Assembly (NCBI GenBank): GCA_023132135.1
Contig: JAGLYR010000236.1
Location: 1 to 22,314 of the forward strand
Source: Candidatus Eiseniibacteriota bacterium
GTDB taxonomy: Bacteria; Arandabacterota; Arandabacteria; JAGLYR01
DNA: 22,314 nt
Direction of reading: 5' to 3'
This document shows positions 1 to 7,739 of this stretch, in pieces; the stretch's first letter is position 1; the number at the start of each line of letters is the position of its first letter. The notes under the pieces were generated by a model. That model was not told the origin of the DNA. It saw nothing but the letters and a program-made list of their open reading frames with translations, and made no database searches. The translations under genes were made by a program, and so were the position numbers.

Positions 1-38
1 GCAACGCAGTCCAGACACAGCCTGAGACCCTCGCAGCA

Positions 39-62
39 GGGATTCATGAATAATCCAGGCTA
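39..62. repeat. Half copy of a dispersed palindromic element
   Basis: This stretch matches one arm of the perfect palindrome at 4248-4297 at 22 of 24 positions (GGGATTCaTGAATAAtCCAG, then GCTA, lower case marking the differences). Only one arm is visible. The sequence to its left does not form the partner arm, so it is a degenerate or truncated copy. It lies upstream of the promoter of the transglutaminase-like gene. Confidence 0.65.
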
Positions 63-71
63 AGGGCTTCA

Positions 72-100
72 TTGACTGCGCCCCGGACATATGGTAGACT
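72..100 (+). promoter_or_regulatory. Predicted sigma70-type promoter
   Basis: TTGACT (72-77) and TAGACT (95-100) are separated by 17 nt. A start site near 107 would give a leader of about 75 nt before the ATG at 182. The same box type and spacing recur at other gene starts in this window, which supports the reading. It is predicted from sequence only. Confidence 0.5.
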
Positions 101-181
101 TAGTGTTGCGCTGTGTCTGCGGCGCAGCCACAAACCATCACGGTCAGATGTGACCACTTTTCCCAAAACGTCGGGGGTGGA

Positions 182-2467
182 ATGATGACATGGCAAAACT
201 GTTTGCGACCAATAGCGATGGGCGCCCTTGCCCTCCTGCTGGTCACGATTCCGGTTGTCCCGGCCCTTTCCCAGGATCCGGTCTCCAGGGAAACGGATCC
301 TGCAGTGCGAGGAACGACGGTTCCCCACGCCGCCGAGCAGGGCTACCGCATGGAAGACGACACGCCGGATGCCACCCTGCTCCCCTGGGTCCTGCCCGAT
401 CGTGAAGTACTGGGCCGTTTCCCGGAAACGTCTGCGCGGGATTCGAACTGGGTCCTTGTGGAAATCGACACATTTCTGACGTATCTCCCGGTTGGCGAGA
501 CCTGCGGCATTCGGTTCGACTACCAGACCGGAGCCCTCTCCGTTTTCTCACCACCTGATCCTCTCACGACTCTTGCCCTCCAGGCTATCGAATGGGCCCC
601 CGACTGGTTGGCCATCGAACTCCGGGACATTTTTTCCAGGCTCGACGCAGCGGACCAGGATCTCTACGCCGGGATTATCCTGGACACCGAGGACCCCATT
701 GTGGATGAGGTCGCTTTCTCGATCGCTCACACCGCGCCCGAGGTTCTCACGGCGGCGAACTTCTATCCGGAGCTCCTGACGGAGAACGCGCAGAGTGTCT
801 ACGCGCACGACCCGTACCTCGACTACGTGGACATCGTGGACTACGGCTCCGCCTCGTCGGGTGGAGATTACTACTCCACGGTGGTCTATTGGACATCCGC
901 CACCAGAGACACGTTCCCGGTCGAGATGCCCAGGGAGATATACTACTGGGACATCGTTCATCCGAAGATCACCGACGAGCTCCCGACCTACATCGATCCG
1001 GCAACCGGTGGATCCAGCGCTCCTCCAACCGGTCGCTTCTGGCGCGAGTTCCTGTTCAATCACGCGGACGCCGGGTTCCCAATCATCCGGGACGCCCTGG
1101 CCGGATGCTCAACTCTCTGGGAGGGAAACGTCGATTCCAGAGACAATGGCGCTATCGGCATCATCACTCAGTGGATTCTGGATGTCATGGACTTCGGCTC
1201 GGGAGCGGAACGGCCGATCCAGCCCGTCCGTATCTACCGTCTGCACCTTGGACGTTGCGGTGAACACGCCGACATCACCGCAGCGGTGGCCCGTTCCTGT
1301 CTCATCCCCACCAACTCCCCGCTCGCCGTCGTAAGCGATCACACCTGGAACGAGTTCTGGGACGGCCGGTGGATCGCGTGGGAACCGGTCAATACGTACG
1401 TCGATTCTCCCTGGCACTACGAGAATTGGGGGAAGAGCTTCATAGGGATTTTCAGCTGGCGCGGAGATGACTGGACCTGGACCGTGACACATAACGGCTA
1501 CACCCCGCACTGCACACTTACCGTGGCTGTCACCGACTCCTTCGGCTTTCCCGTGGACGGAGCGCAGGTGACCATCGCAGACAAACCCCAGCCACTGACG
1601 TGGTTCCGGAGCACCTGGTCCTCCACCGACTGCAACGGTATCTGCCAGTTCACGCTCGGGGACGAGCACAACATCGCCTACCGGATTGACAGCTCCCTGG
1701 GAACCGTCCCGCCGGGACCGAACTACAAGCTGGCTGTCGAGGAGAGCGAAGCCGGCATGCACTACGTGGTCAACAAGAGCCTGCACAACCACCGGCCCCA
1801 GATCCCGGTGATGGCAGCCGCTATTCCTCCAGGACGGACAGACGAGTACCAGCTGCGCCTCAACTGGCAAGCCGTTGGTGAGTTCATCTACGGCGAAAAC
1901 AGGTTCGATCACAACACCTTCTCTGAACATCGCTCTGCGGGCGCAGTCGAGTTCTTCGTCTGCGACGAGATGAACTACCTGGCGTACAGCTCGTCCGACA
2001 CATTCTATGCGTACGAGATTATGGAAGACGCTTCCGGAGCCGACGTAACCTTCACGTTCCCGACGAACGACGACTGGTACGCGGTGCTGTCCAACGAGGA
2101 GCACGTGCTCAATTCGCAGGTTGTTCAGGGTACGGCGGAGCTCTATCGCCGGCAGGCCACCGACGTGGCAAGCGCCATGATCCCCCCGGTGGCAACGAGA
2201 CTGGAACGGGTCTGGCCAAACCCCTTCAATCCGCTGACCCGGATCTCGTACTCATTGGGAACGGACGGCCCCATCGATCTGGCCATCTACGATGTCAGCG
2301 GCCGTCTGGTCAAGACGCTCACATCCGGACCTGCAACGAAGGGCGAGTATCAGACCTGTTGGGACGGAACGGATTCCCGGGGGCGGCTTGTTGCGCCGGG
2401 CATTTACATGTGTCTCCTGGAAACCGCGCAGTCGCGGCTCTGCCGGAAGATGGTGCTGATCAAGTAG
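182..2467 (+). CDS. Secreted transglutaminase-like protein with C-terminal FlgD-like sorting/Ig domain
   Basis: The ATG at 182 is preferred over an in-frame ATG at 113 because it follows a GGGGGTGG ribosome site and begins directly with a signal peptide (hydrophobic core MGALALLLVTIPVVPA, cleavage near ALS-Q). The protein is 761 aa. A transglutaminase-like core lies near residues 350-405: Cys359 in GRCGEHAD, His387 in SDHTWNEFW, and Glu401 in AWEPVN. The third catalytic position is usually Asp in this superfamily, so Glu is notable. A carboxypeptidase-regulatory/Ig-like stretch follows (around LTVAVTDSFGFPVDGAQVTI). The last ~85 residues are a FlgD-like/type IX-like domain (VWPNPFNP, YDVSGRLVKTL, GIYMCLLE). 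It probably acts outside the cytoplasm. Such cores may crosslink, hydrolyse amide bonds, or cleave peptides, so the reaction is unknown. The gene probably starts its own transcript, and the next gene lies beyond the hairpin repeats. Confidence 0.85.
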   Translation: MMTWQNCLRPIAMGALALLLVTIPVVPALSQDPVSRETDPAVRGTTVPHAAEQGYRMEDDTPDATLLPWVLPDREVLGRFPETSARDSNWVLVEIDTFLTYLPVGETCGIRFDYQTGALSVFSPPDPLTTLALQAIEWAPDWLAIELRDIFSRLDAADQDLYAGIILDTEDPIVDEVAFSIAHTAPEVLTAANFYPELLTENAQSVYAHDPYLDYVDIVDYGSASSGGDYYSTVVYWTSATRDTFPVEMPREIYYWDIVHPKITDELPTYIDPATGGSSAPPTGRFWREFLFNHADAGFPIIRDALAGCSTLWEGNVDSRDNGAIGIITQWILDVMDFGSGAERPIQPVRIYRLHLGRCGEHADITAAVARSCLIPTNSPLAVVSDHTWNEFWDGRWIAWEPVNTYVDSPWHYENWGKSFIGIFSWRGDDWTWTVTHNGYTPHCTLTVAVTDSFGFPVDGAQVTIADKPQPLTWFRSTWSSTDCNGICQFTLGDEHNIAYRIDSSLGTVPPGPNYKLAVEESEAGMHYVVNKSLHNHRPQIPVMAAAIPPGRTDEYQLRLNWQAVGEFIYGENRFDHNTFSEHRSAGAVEFFVCDEMNYLAYSSSDTFYAYEIMEDASGADVTFTFPTNDDWYAVLSNEEHVLNSQVVQGTAELYRRQATDVASAMIPPVATRLERVWPNPFNPLTRISYSLGTDGPIDLAIYDVSGRLVKTLTSGPATKGEYQTCWDGTDSRGRLVAPGIYMCLLETAQSRLCRKMVLIK

Positions 2468-2587
2468 CATGATGTCACGGGATAATCTGTTTGACGGATT
2501 GCAGGTAGCATGATGTCGTGGGGTAATCTGTTTGACGGATTACGAGTGGCATGATGTTCGCGGGACAATCTGTTTGACAGATTGTCG
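2464..2587. repeat. Three tandem 41-42 bp repeats, each with a short hairpin
   Basis: Copies are at 2464-2504, 2505-2545 and 2546-2587, all beginning with a GT(A/G)GCATGATGT motif. Each holds a stem-loop of the form AATCTGT-TTG-AC(G/A)GATT. In copy 3 the stem is a perfect 9 bp (ACAATCTGT/ACAGATTGT). In copies 1 and 2 the same pair is G-T, and the flanking pair varies T-A, T-G or C-G, so pairing in RNA is kept. The array starts at the stop codon of the transglutaminase-like gene and ends 56 nt before the next start. The unit is repeated end to end with no spacers, so this is not a CRISPR array. Confidence 0.9.
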
Positions 2588-2602
2588 AACTATGCGCATT
2601 CT
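2574..2602 (+). promoter_or_regulatory. Possible promoter arising from the last tandem repeat
   Basis: A perfect TTGACA (2574-2579) sits in the loop and right stem of the third repeat. With a 17-nt spacer it is followed by CATTCT (2597-2602), a poor -10 box. It could start a transcript for the FG-GAP/CPBP pair about 40 nt ahead. The weak -10 box keeps confidence low. Confidence 0.25.
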
Positions 2603-2643
2603 TGGTCGGTCCGCTTCCCTGTTCCTCTGTCTGGAGGTCTACG

Positions 2644-3438
2644 ATGCCGAGCCGCAGGTTCTTGCCGATGATTCTCCTTCTTGGGATTCTGCTCATACCC
2701 ATGATCTGCCGGGCAGAGAAGCCCCCTCCCCCACCCATGCCCCCCGAGAGCCTGGACATGAACCTCACCACCTTCTCGGAGCTGGCGGCGGCGATGTCTA
2801 CGGTGGAGTACATCCCCGGGAAACCGGGGCTTCTCGTTTACGGAACGGGGCGCGGCTTCGTGTATCTGTACAAGGTGTACGGCAGCCGCATGAAGCCTGT
2901 GGCCGAAACCAATCTCTGGAAGGGCATCAAGAGCGTCACTCTGGTTGACATGGATCAGGATGGAGCGCCGGAGGTGGTCGTTCTGACCAAAGAGGCCATG
3001 CTGTATGTGCTGGATCGGGAGGATCTCACGATTATCTGGAGTACCGAGGAGAGCTACTTCGAAGGGATCTCCTGCTTCACAGTAGCCGACATGGAAGATG
3101 ACGGCCAAAACGAGATCATCATCCTTGCGGACAATCACCTCTTCGTGTTCGACATTGGATCCGGATACGAGCGCTGGAAATCCCTCGTCGAGCGCAAGGC
3201 CACACATATCGTCGCCGGAGACGTGGACGGTGATGGAATGAAGGAGCTTGTCCTCTCTGACGGCACCGTGCTTGGTCCCAGACTCTACGAAGAGGAGTGG
3301 ATCTGGGATCAGAGCTTCGGCCACCGAATGATTCTGCTGGATATGGACAACGACGGGATCCTGGAAGTGGTTAGTCTGGACGGGGGCGGCAACCTTCAGA
3401 TTGTCGATGTGGATGAGCGGGCCCGCCAATGGAAGTAG
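2644..3438 (+). CDS. Secreted FG-GAP/VCBS-type repeat protein with four DxDxDG motifs
   Basis: The ATG at 2644 has a clear GGAGGT ribosome site (2633-2638), so the upstream in-frame ATG at 2602 is not used here. The product is 264 aa. It begins with a signal peptide (SRRFLPMILLLGILLIPMICRA, cleavage probably after CRA) followed by a run of prolines. Four calcium-loop motifs occur about 40-45 residues apart: DMDQDG (102-107), DMEDDG (149-154), DVDGDG (193-198) and DMDNDG (233-238). Each is followed by a hydrophobic strand, as in FG-GAP/VCBS blades. Four blades are fewer than the seven of a full propeller, so it may be a half propeller or work as a dimer. The end overlaps the CPBP-like gene by 10 nt, which implies translational coupling. 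No enzymatic role is visible; surface binding is the family norm. Confidence 0.8.
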   Translation: MPSRRFLPMILLLGILLIPMICRAEKPPPPPMPPESLDMNLTTFSELAAAMSTVEYIPGKPGLLVYGTGRGFVYLYKVYGSRMKPVAETNLWKGIKSVTLVDMDQDGAPEVVVLTKEAMLYVLDREDLTIIWSTEESYFEGISCFTVADMEDDGQNEIIILADNHLFVFDIGSGYERWKSLVERKATHIVAGDVDGDGMKELVLSDGTVLGPRLYEEEWIWDQSFGHRMILLDMDNDGILEVVSLDGGGNLQIVDVDERARQWK

Positions 3439-4250
3439 GTATTTCTCCTCCGTCCGCGGGCCGTTCCCTCTTCGTGTTCGTAGCGCTGGCCCTTCTCCTG
3501 TCGTGGGTTCCGGCGCTGCTCCTCTCCTTCCCTGGCGGCGTGCGCTTTGTCCACCTCGACCGACTCGCGGGGACTCCGTCCTTCTGGATTGTAGCCGTTG
3601 CTCCCTTGCTGGCTGTGGCAATCGCCCGGCTTGTGGCCAAGGATTCCAGCCCCTGCGGCTTCTCCATGGATCTGCCGGTGAGATGGATTGCGGTTGCTCT
3701 CGTCCTCCCCGGCCTCTGGGTGGCGGGGGTTATTATTCTCGGAGAATCAGCCCGCTTGTCTGCCTGGCCCTACCCCCGTGAGACCGGCCTGTCTGCTGCA
3801 GGTTTGTCCCTCAGGACCACAGCGGCTGTGGGTCTTCCACTCGCACTTGTGCAGGAAGCGGCATGGCGGGGCTATCTTCTCCCCCGGCTTCTGGCCCGGG
3901 GGAGGATCGAGGCATCTCTGATCGTCGGTTTGATCTGGGCTGCCTGCACCTTGCCGTGGTTGTACCTGATCTGGCCCTACGGGGAAGCGCATCCGGTCCT
4001 GGGAACAGCCGCACACATCCTCCAGATCATCCTCCTCTCGCTCCTCATGACGTGGCTCTACACCAGGTCCAGGCGCAGTCTGATCGTGTGCGTGCTCGCC
4101 CACGCCATGCTCTGGACCTTCGCCGGCACCATCACCGGACCGGGTCATCTGGACGGCATGCCCATTCTCGTGGGGGCTCGGGGTATCCTGGGCTCCATGT
4201 TCCTCGTGCTGTGGGCATGGCTGGTGTATTTGCGCGGTGGCCTACGTTAG
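3429..4250 (+). CDS. CPBP/Abi-family membrane protein, probable pseudoprotease
   Basis: This 273-aa protein has about seven or eight hydrophobic segments and the layout of CPBP (CAAX-processing/bacteriocin-processing) intramembrane metalloproteases. The first motif reads QEAAWRGYLLPRL (142-154), where active relatives have EE-xxx-R, so the first Glu is Gln. The second motif reads WAACTLPW (170-177), where active proteins have His before LP; here it is Thr174. The third has His225, but the Asn/Asp four residues later is Trp229. With three of four metal or catalytic positions changed, proteolysis is unlikely. The start ATGGAAGTAG overlaps the stop of the preceding gene. The stop codon lies inside a 24-bp palindrome. 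It may act as a non-catalytic membrane partner of the secreted FG-GAP protein, which is inference from coupling. Confidence 0.75.
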   Translation: MEVGISPPSAGRSLFVFVALALLLSWVPALLLSFPGGVRFVHLDRLAGTPSFWIVAVAPLLAVAIARLVAKDSSPCGFSMDLPVRWIAVALVLPGLWVAGVIILGESARLSAWPYPRETGLSAAGLSLRTTAAVGLPLALVQEAAWRGYLLPRLLARGRIEASLIVGLIWAACTLPWLYLIWPYGEAHPVLGTAAHILQIILLSLLMTWLYTRSRRSLIVCVLAHAMLWTFAGTITGPGHLDGMPILVGARGILGSMFLVLWAWLVYLRGGLR

Positions 4251-4297
4251 CCTGGGTTATTCAGGAATCCCGAGGGATTCCTGAATAACCCAGGCTA
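4248..4297. repeat. Perfect 24-bp inverted repeat with 2-nt centre, dispersed palindrome family
   Basis: The arms 4248-4271 and 4274-4297 are exact reverse complements around GA. The outer part reads TAGCCTGGGTTATTCAGG and the inner part AATCCC. The left arm supplies the TAG stop codon of the CPBP-like gene. It sits between two convergent genes and could stop transcription in both directions, but no T-run follows on either strand. Related copies are at 39-62 and 5389-5436, so it is better described as a dispersed palindrome. Confidence 0.9.
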
Positions 4298-4334
4298 CAA
4301 CCGGTTCTCATACCCTTCTCTAAACTACCGGTAC

Positions 4335-5372
4335 CTACACGATCTGTGATTCCGAGGTTGCCATCAGCGCTTTGTCCACCGGGCCCGGTTCCACGATCCG
4401 CACGATGTCTTCGTAGTTCGGGTGCCGGCCGAGAGCCACCTTCATGTAGAGCTCCTTGACCTCATCGAGCCGGTCCCACTGCTTCAGCTTGCGGCCATCC
4501 ACGCTCAGGATGTTGGTGAGACCCGCGGAGGTTCCCGTCTCGAACAGGCTGAGTTTCCCGCTGTTGATATGATCCTTGAATTCCTCGTACGGCGCCGACA
4601 CACGCCGGGTCTTGATACCCATTTCCTTCTCAAGAAGCATTTCCGTAGTCTGCTGTGTGATCCCGTTCAGATTGAAGTCCGAGGGCGGGATGAAGTGGAC
4701 TTCGTTCTCGTACACGAGGACCAGGTTCGATGTCGTACATTCGGTGACGAAGAAACCATCGCTGTCGGGCCGCCAACCGAGCACGATGCCATCGGCCATC
4801 CCGCCGCCCACATCCCCGGCGAATTTCCCATCAAAAATGTCCTTGGCCATGGACTTCATGGCTCCATACATAAGGTAATTCGCGTTGAACTTGTGATGAT
4901 AGCCCAGAATCCGCGGGTACTTGACGGGGGATACTCCTTCCCTGATCGAATCATCCTCAGGAAGCACGACGAGATGAACTCCCTCGGCTGGATGGTAGCC
5001 CCCCGTCGCCTCCATGAACACCGTGAATCGACCCGCGGCGCCGAGAAGAGGCTTGATCCCGGCCTCTTCGTTGGCCGCGCTTACGTGGATATAGGAGGTC
5101 TCTTCCACACCGTTGGCGCGGACCGTGGCTACGATGGCCTTTTCGAGATCGTCTCCGGTCATCCCGTGATCCAGTTTCATCGCATCAGCTGTGCCCATCA
5201 GCCGCTCGATGTGGCGATCCAGAAACGGGAGAATCCACGCGCCCCGACTCTGATCCCAATGCGCCAGGAGACCCGTGAATGCCATGAATCCATACCGCGG
5301 CCCCTTCACCCGCTCAAAGGGTTCCTTGCCATCCAACGAGAGAAGCTTCCGACCGCGCCATACATATCGCAT
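4335..5372 (-). CDS. Class IV PLP aminotransferase, branched-chain (IlvE-like)
   Basis: The product is 345 aa, a usual length for branched-chain aminotransferases. The ATG is preceded by a strong GGAGGGAGG ribosome site 6 nt away. Family marks are GLLAHW and DRHIERL near residues 34-58, the PLP lysine in HHKFNANYL (Lys161), the conserved Glu211 in VTECTTSNL, and NLNGIT (235-239). These enzymes move the amino group between Leu/Ile/Val and 2-oxoglutarate in the cytoplasm. The Lys-to-Glu section holds a Gly-rich stretch (GDVGGGMADGIVLGW) where relatives usually read GyDEALlld. Substrate could therefore differ; a D-amino-acid or aminodeoxychorismate lyase role is less likely at this length. It lies 156 nt downstream of the OPT transporter on the same strand, with two palindromes between them. 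Confidence 0.85.
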   Translation of the reverse strand: MRYVWRGRKLLSLDGKEPFERVKGPRYGFMAFTGLLAHWDQSRGAWILPFLDRHIERLMGTADAMKLDHGMTGDDLEKAIVATVRANGVEETSYIHVSAANEEAGIKPLLGAAGRFTVFMEATGGYHPAEGVHLVVLPEDDSIREGVSPVKYPRILGYHHKFNANYLMYGAMKSMAKDIFDGKFAGDVGGGMADGIVLGWRPDSDGFFVTECTTSNLVLVYENEVHFIPPSDFNLNGITQQTTEMLLEKEMGIKTRRVSAPYEEFKDHINSGKLSLFETGTSAGLTNILSVDGRKLKQWDRLDEVKELYMKVALGRHPNYEDIVRIVEPGPVDKALMATSESQIV

Positions 5373-5388
5373 TTATGTCCTCCCTCCA

Positions 5389-5436
5389 GCCTGGACGATA
5401 CACGAACCCTGCCCGGGCTTCGTGAACCATCCAGGC
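5389..5436. repeat. Imperfect inverted repeat related to the 4248-4297 palindrome
   Basis: Arms GCCTGGACGATACACGAA (5389-5406) and its partner (5419-5436) pair at 15 of 18 positions around a GC-rich centre. The outer GCCTGG, the inner TTCA/TTCG-GAA section and the central CCC/GGG match the plan of the 4248-4297 element. It lies just ahead of the aminotransferase ribosome site. Confidence 0.7.
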
Positions 5437-5463
5437 AGACCAATGAAAAAGCGCACCGAAGAT

Positions 5464-5497
5464 AAGGGGCTGAAGCCCGGGCGGGCTCCAGCCCCTT
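5464..5497. repeat. GC-rich hairpin between the OPT and aminotransferase genes
   Basis: AAGGGGCTG (5464-5472) pairs with CAGCCCCTT (5489-5497). After one mismatch, AGCCCG (5474-5479) pairs with CGGGCT (5482-5487), leaving a 2-nt centre. It follows the OPT stop codon by about 30 nt on the minus strand. No U-run follows directly, so it could be an attenuator, an mRNA-stabilising hairpin or another dispersed palindrome. Confidence 0.75.
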
Positions 5498-5528
5498 CTC
5501 CATTCGAACACAATCGCCCCGCGCCCGC

Positions 5529-7541
5529 CTATGTCACCGCGCTCGGCGGAGGCGGCTCGTCCGGGTCGCCCGCGGTCTTCACCGGGTAGTATACCAGCAC
5601 GAACCCCAGGATTACGAAGACGAAGAGACTCGTGATAAAAGACGGATTCTGGAAAACCGCCGGAACCTTGGTGTTCGCAAAAGCCATAGCGGCGAACACC
5701 AGACCCATCAGGGCCTCGCCCGCAATCAAGCCGGCGGCAACGAGAACTCCCGTGTTCATCACCCGCGTCTTCTGGGCGTCGTTGAAGTTCCGCTTCCGGC
5801 CAACCGTGTCGGCAACCCACCGGATGATCCCGCCGATGAAGATGGCAAAGGTCGTCTCAAGCGGAAGATACATCCCCACGCAAACGAGCATGGGGGATCT
5901 TACCTGCACCAGAATCAGAGCAATCGCCATCAGGATCCCGACGATGAGAAGTGGCCAGGCCATCTCTCCACCGACAATACCCTGCGAGAGAAGGGCCATG
6001 AGACCCGCCTGCGGCGCCGGGAGTGCCCGGCCACCGAAGCCCTGGCCTCCGGCGTTGATGTCTCCCTGGTGGAGGATCACCAGCGGAATGAACATCGTGA
6101 AGGAAGCCAGGACCACGCCGATGAAATCGCCAACCTGCATCTTCCACGGCGTCCCACCCAGTATGTGGCCCACCTTGAGGTCCTGGAGCATCTCGCCGGC
6201 CACGGCCGCCGCCACACAGATTACGGCCGCCACACCGAGAGTCGCTGCAACTCCGGGCGCCCCCTTCATCCCCAGGATCACCATGAGCAACGCCGCCACA
6301 ACCAGCGTTGAGAGTGTAAAACCGCTGATCGGATTGTTGCTCGAACCGAGGATTCCGACCAGATAGCCGGACACCGCAGCAAAGAAGAACCCGGCGATCA
6401 CCATCACGACGGTGGCCACCAGCGCAGCAAGCACGTTCTGAGCGAAGTAGTAGTAGACAAAGTAGGTGGCCACGGCGCAGACCACGATGCCGATGAACAC
6501 CCACTTGAAGCTAATGTCCTTCTCCGTGCGCTCTTCGGGCGCCTCCGCCGCTCCCGCCCTCTTCACGTCGTTTACCGCGCGCCCGAGCCCGGTTGCCAGG
6601 CTCTTCCTCATGCCATAGAGCGTGTAGGCCGCACTCATGAGCATCCCGCCGATTGCGATGGGACGAACCATGAACTTCCAGACCGAGAAGGCCATGTCGA
6701 TCCACTCGTGCTGTCCCCCGGCGCCGGTATGCTGGACCAGGTCGGGCCCCACGAAGTAGAGCAGGAGGGGAACAAAGAGCCCCCAGCTCAGGAGCCCGCC
6801 GCTGAAGTTGAGCGATGCAAGACCGGGCCCGATGATGTAGCCCACCCCCATGTAGGCCGGGCTGACCCCGGGTGTGGTGAGGAGCGCGCCTCCGGCGCCC
6901 TCGACCTTCGTGATCAGACCACCCGTGCCGGTCAAGAGGGAAACGGCCGACTTCTTGAAGAAAATGAACTTGTCCCACGATGCGGCAAAAACACTCAACT
7001 TGCCGAGTGTTTGAACGAGGGCGCCGAGGCCCATGGCGCCGAAGAGATACTTGGCGCCCGAGGCCCCACTTCGACCCGCCTTGTGAATCTCGCCGGCGGC
7101 CACCGACTCGGGGAACACCAGATCGGCGTCTTCCACCATCACCCGCCTGAGAATGGTCACAAAGAAGATTCCGATGAAACCGCCCACCAGCATGATGACC
7201 GACGCCTTCATGTAGTTTGCGACCGTGCCGAACTCCGTCCAGACACCGGCGAGGAAGAAGGCCGGAATCGTGAAAATGGCGCCTGCGGCTACCGATTCGC
7301 CGATGGAGCCTACCGTTCGTGCGAGGTTCTCTTCGAGGATCGTGCCTTTCCACAACCTGATCGCCGCCATTCCGATGACCGCGGCCGGATAGGTTGCCGC
7401 AATGGTCATTCCCGCCTTGAGACCGAGGTAGGCGTTGGCGGCTCCCAGGATAACACACATCACGAGACCCAGCAGAATCGCCCCGACGGAGAACTCCTTC
7501 ATCGAGGTCTCTGGCGGGACGAAGGGTTTGTATCTCGCCAT
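5529..7541 (-). CDS. OPT-family oligopeptide/metal-chelate transporter
   Basis: This is a polytopic membrane protein of 670 aa with roughly 14-16 hydrophobic segments, the normal size for OPT proteins. The start is placed at 7541 (MARYKPFVPPETSMKEFSVG) because AAGGAG lies 7 nt upstream. An in-frame ATG at 7634 would add 31 low-complexity residues and has no ribosome site. Family marks are the N-terminal TxxE-like opening, NAYLGLKAGMT, SGYLVGILGSSNNPISG, and LKVGHILGGTPWKMQVGD. OPT proteins couple proton entry to uptake of small peptides or peptide-like metal chelates across the inner membrane. The aminotransferase downstream fits use of imported amino acids, but cotranscription is not shown. 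A good promoter lies at 7688-7716. Confidence 0.92.
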   Translation of the reverse strand: MARYKPFVPPETSMKEFSVGAILLGLVMCVILGAANAYLGLKAGMTIAATYPAAVIGMAAIRLWKGTILEENLARTVGSIGESVAAGAIFTIPAFFLAGVWTEFGTVANYMKASVIMLVGGFIGIFFVTILRRVMVEDADLVFPESVAAGEIHKAGRSGASGAKYLFGAMGLGALVQTLGKLSVFAASWDKFIFFKKSAVSLLTGTGGLITKVEGAGGALLTTPGVSPAYMGVGYIIGPGLASLNFSGGLLSWGLFVPLLLYFVGPDLVQHTGAGGQHEWIDMAFSVWKFMVRPIAIGGMLMSAAYTLYGMRKSLATGLGRAVNDVKRAGAAEAPEERTEKDISFKWVFIGIVVCAVATYFVYYYFAQNVLAALVATVVMVIAGFFFAAVSGYLVGILGSSNNPISGFTLSTLVVAALLMVILGMKGAPGVAATLGVAAVICVAAAVAGEMLQDLKVGHILGGTPWKMQVGDFIGVVLASFTMFIPLVILHQGDINAGGQGFGGRALPAPQAGLMALLSQGIVGGEMAWPLLIVGILMAIALILVQVRSPMLVCVGMYLPLETTFAIFIGGIIRWVADTVGRKRNFNDAQKTRVMNTGVLVAAGLIAGEALMGLVFAAMAFANTKVPAVFQNPSFITSLFVFVILGFVLVYYPVKTAGDPDEPPPPSAVT

Positions 7542-7687
7542 TCCTGCGCTCCTTATTGAACTCCCATCCCCGGTGCCCGAGGATTCATCAGCAGCCCCGC
7601 CGGAACATGGTCCCGCCGGAACCCGTTCACTCATGATGTTGCCCGACGCCGCGCACCTATTGCTTCAAGAACCCGAACGTCCCGCCG

Positions 7688-7716
7688 AGTATAGAAGTAG
7701 GCCCTGGGGAGGTCAA
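7688..7716 (-). promoter_or_regulatory. Predicted sigma70-type promoter for the OPT gene
   Basis: Read on the minus strand, TTGACC (7716-7711) and TATACT (7693-7688) are 17 nt apart. This is the best -10 box in the window. A start near 7681 leaves a leader of about 140 nt before the preferred OPT start, or about 47 nt before the alternative start at 7634. It is arranged back to back with the plus-strand promoter at 7740. Confidence 0.65.
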
Positions 7717-7739
7717 GAGATGTTTGCATCTGCAGCAAC

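Noticed and set aside
2464-2587. CRISPR array
   Set aside because: The three repeats abut directly with no unique spacers, and no cas gene is nearby.
3429-4250. Active CAAX-type protease
   Set aside because: First Glu, the His before LP and the final Asn/Asp are all replaced.
4248-4297. Bidirectional intrinsic terminator
   Set aside because: The stem is strong but no T-run follows on either strand, and related copies at 39-62 and 5389-5436 are not all at gene ends. It is listed as a dispersed palindrome.
4422-5465. 347-codon plus-strand frame opposite the aminotransferase
   Set aside because: It has no recognisable motif and is the antisense shadow of a gene with clear catalytic residues and ribosome site.
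5529-7634. OPT start at the first in-frame ATG (7634)
   Set aside because: It has no ribosome site and adds 31 low-complexity residues; the ATG at 7541 has AAGGAG at good spacing. The promoter position does not exclude the longer form.
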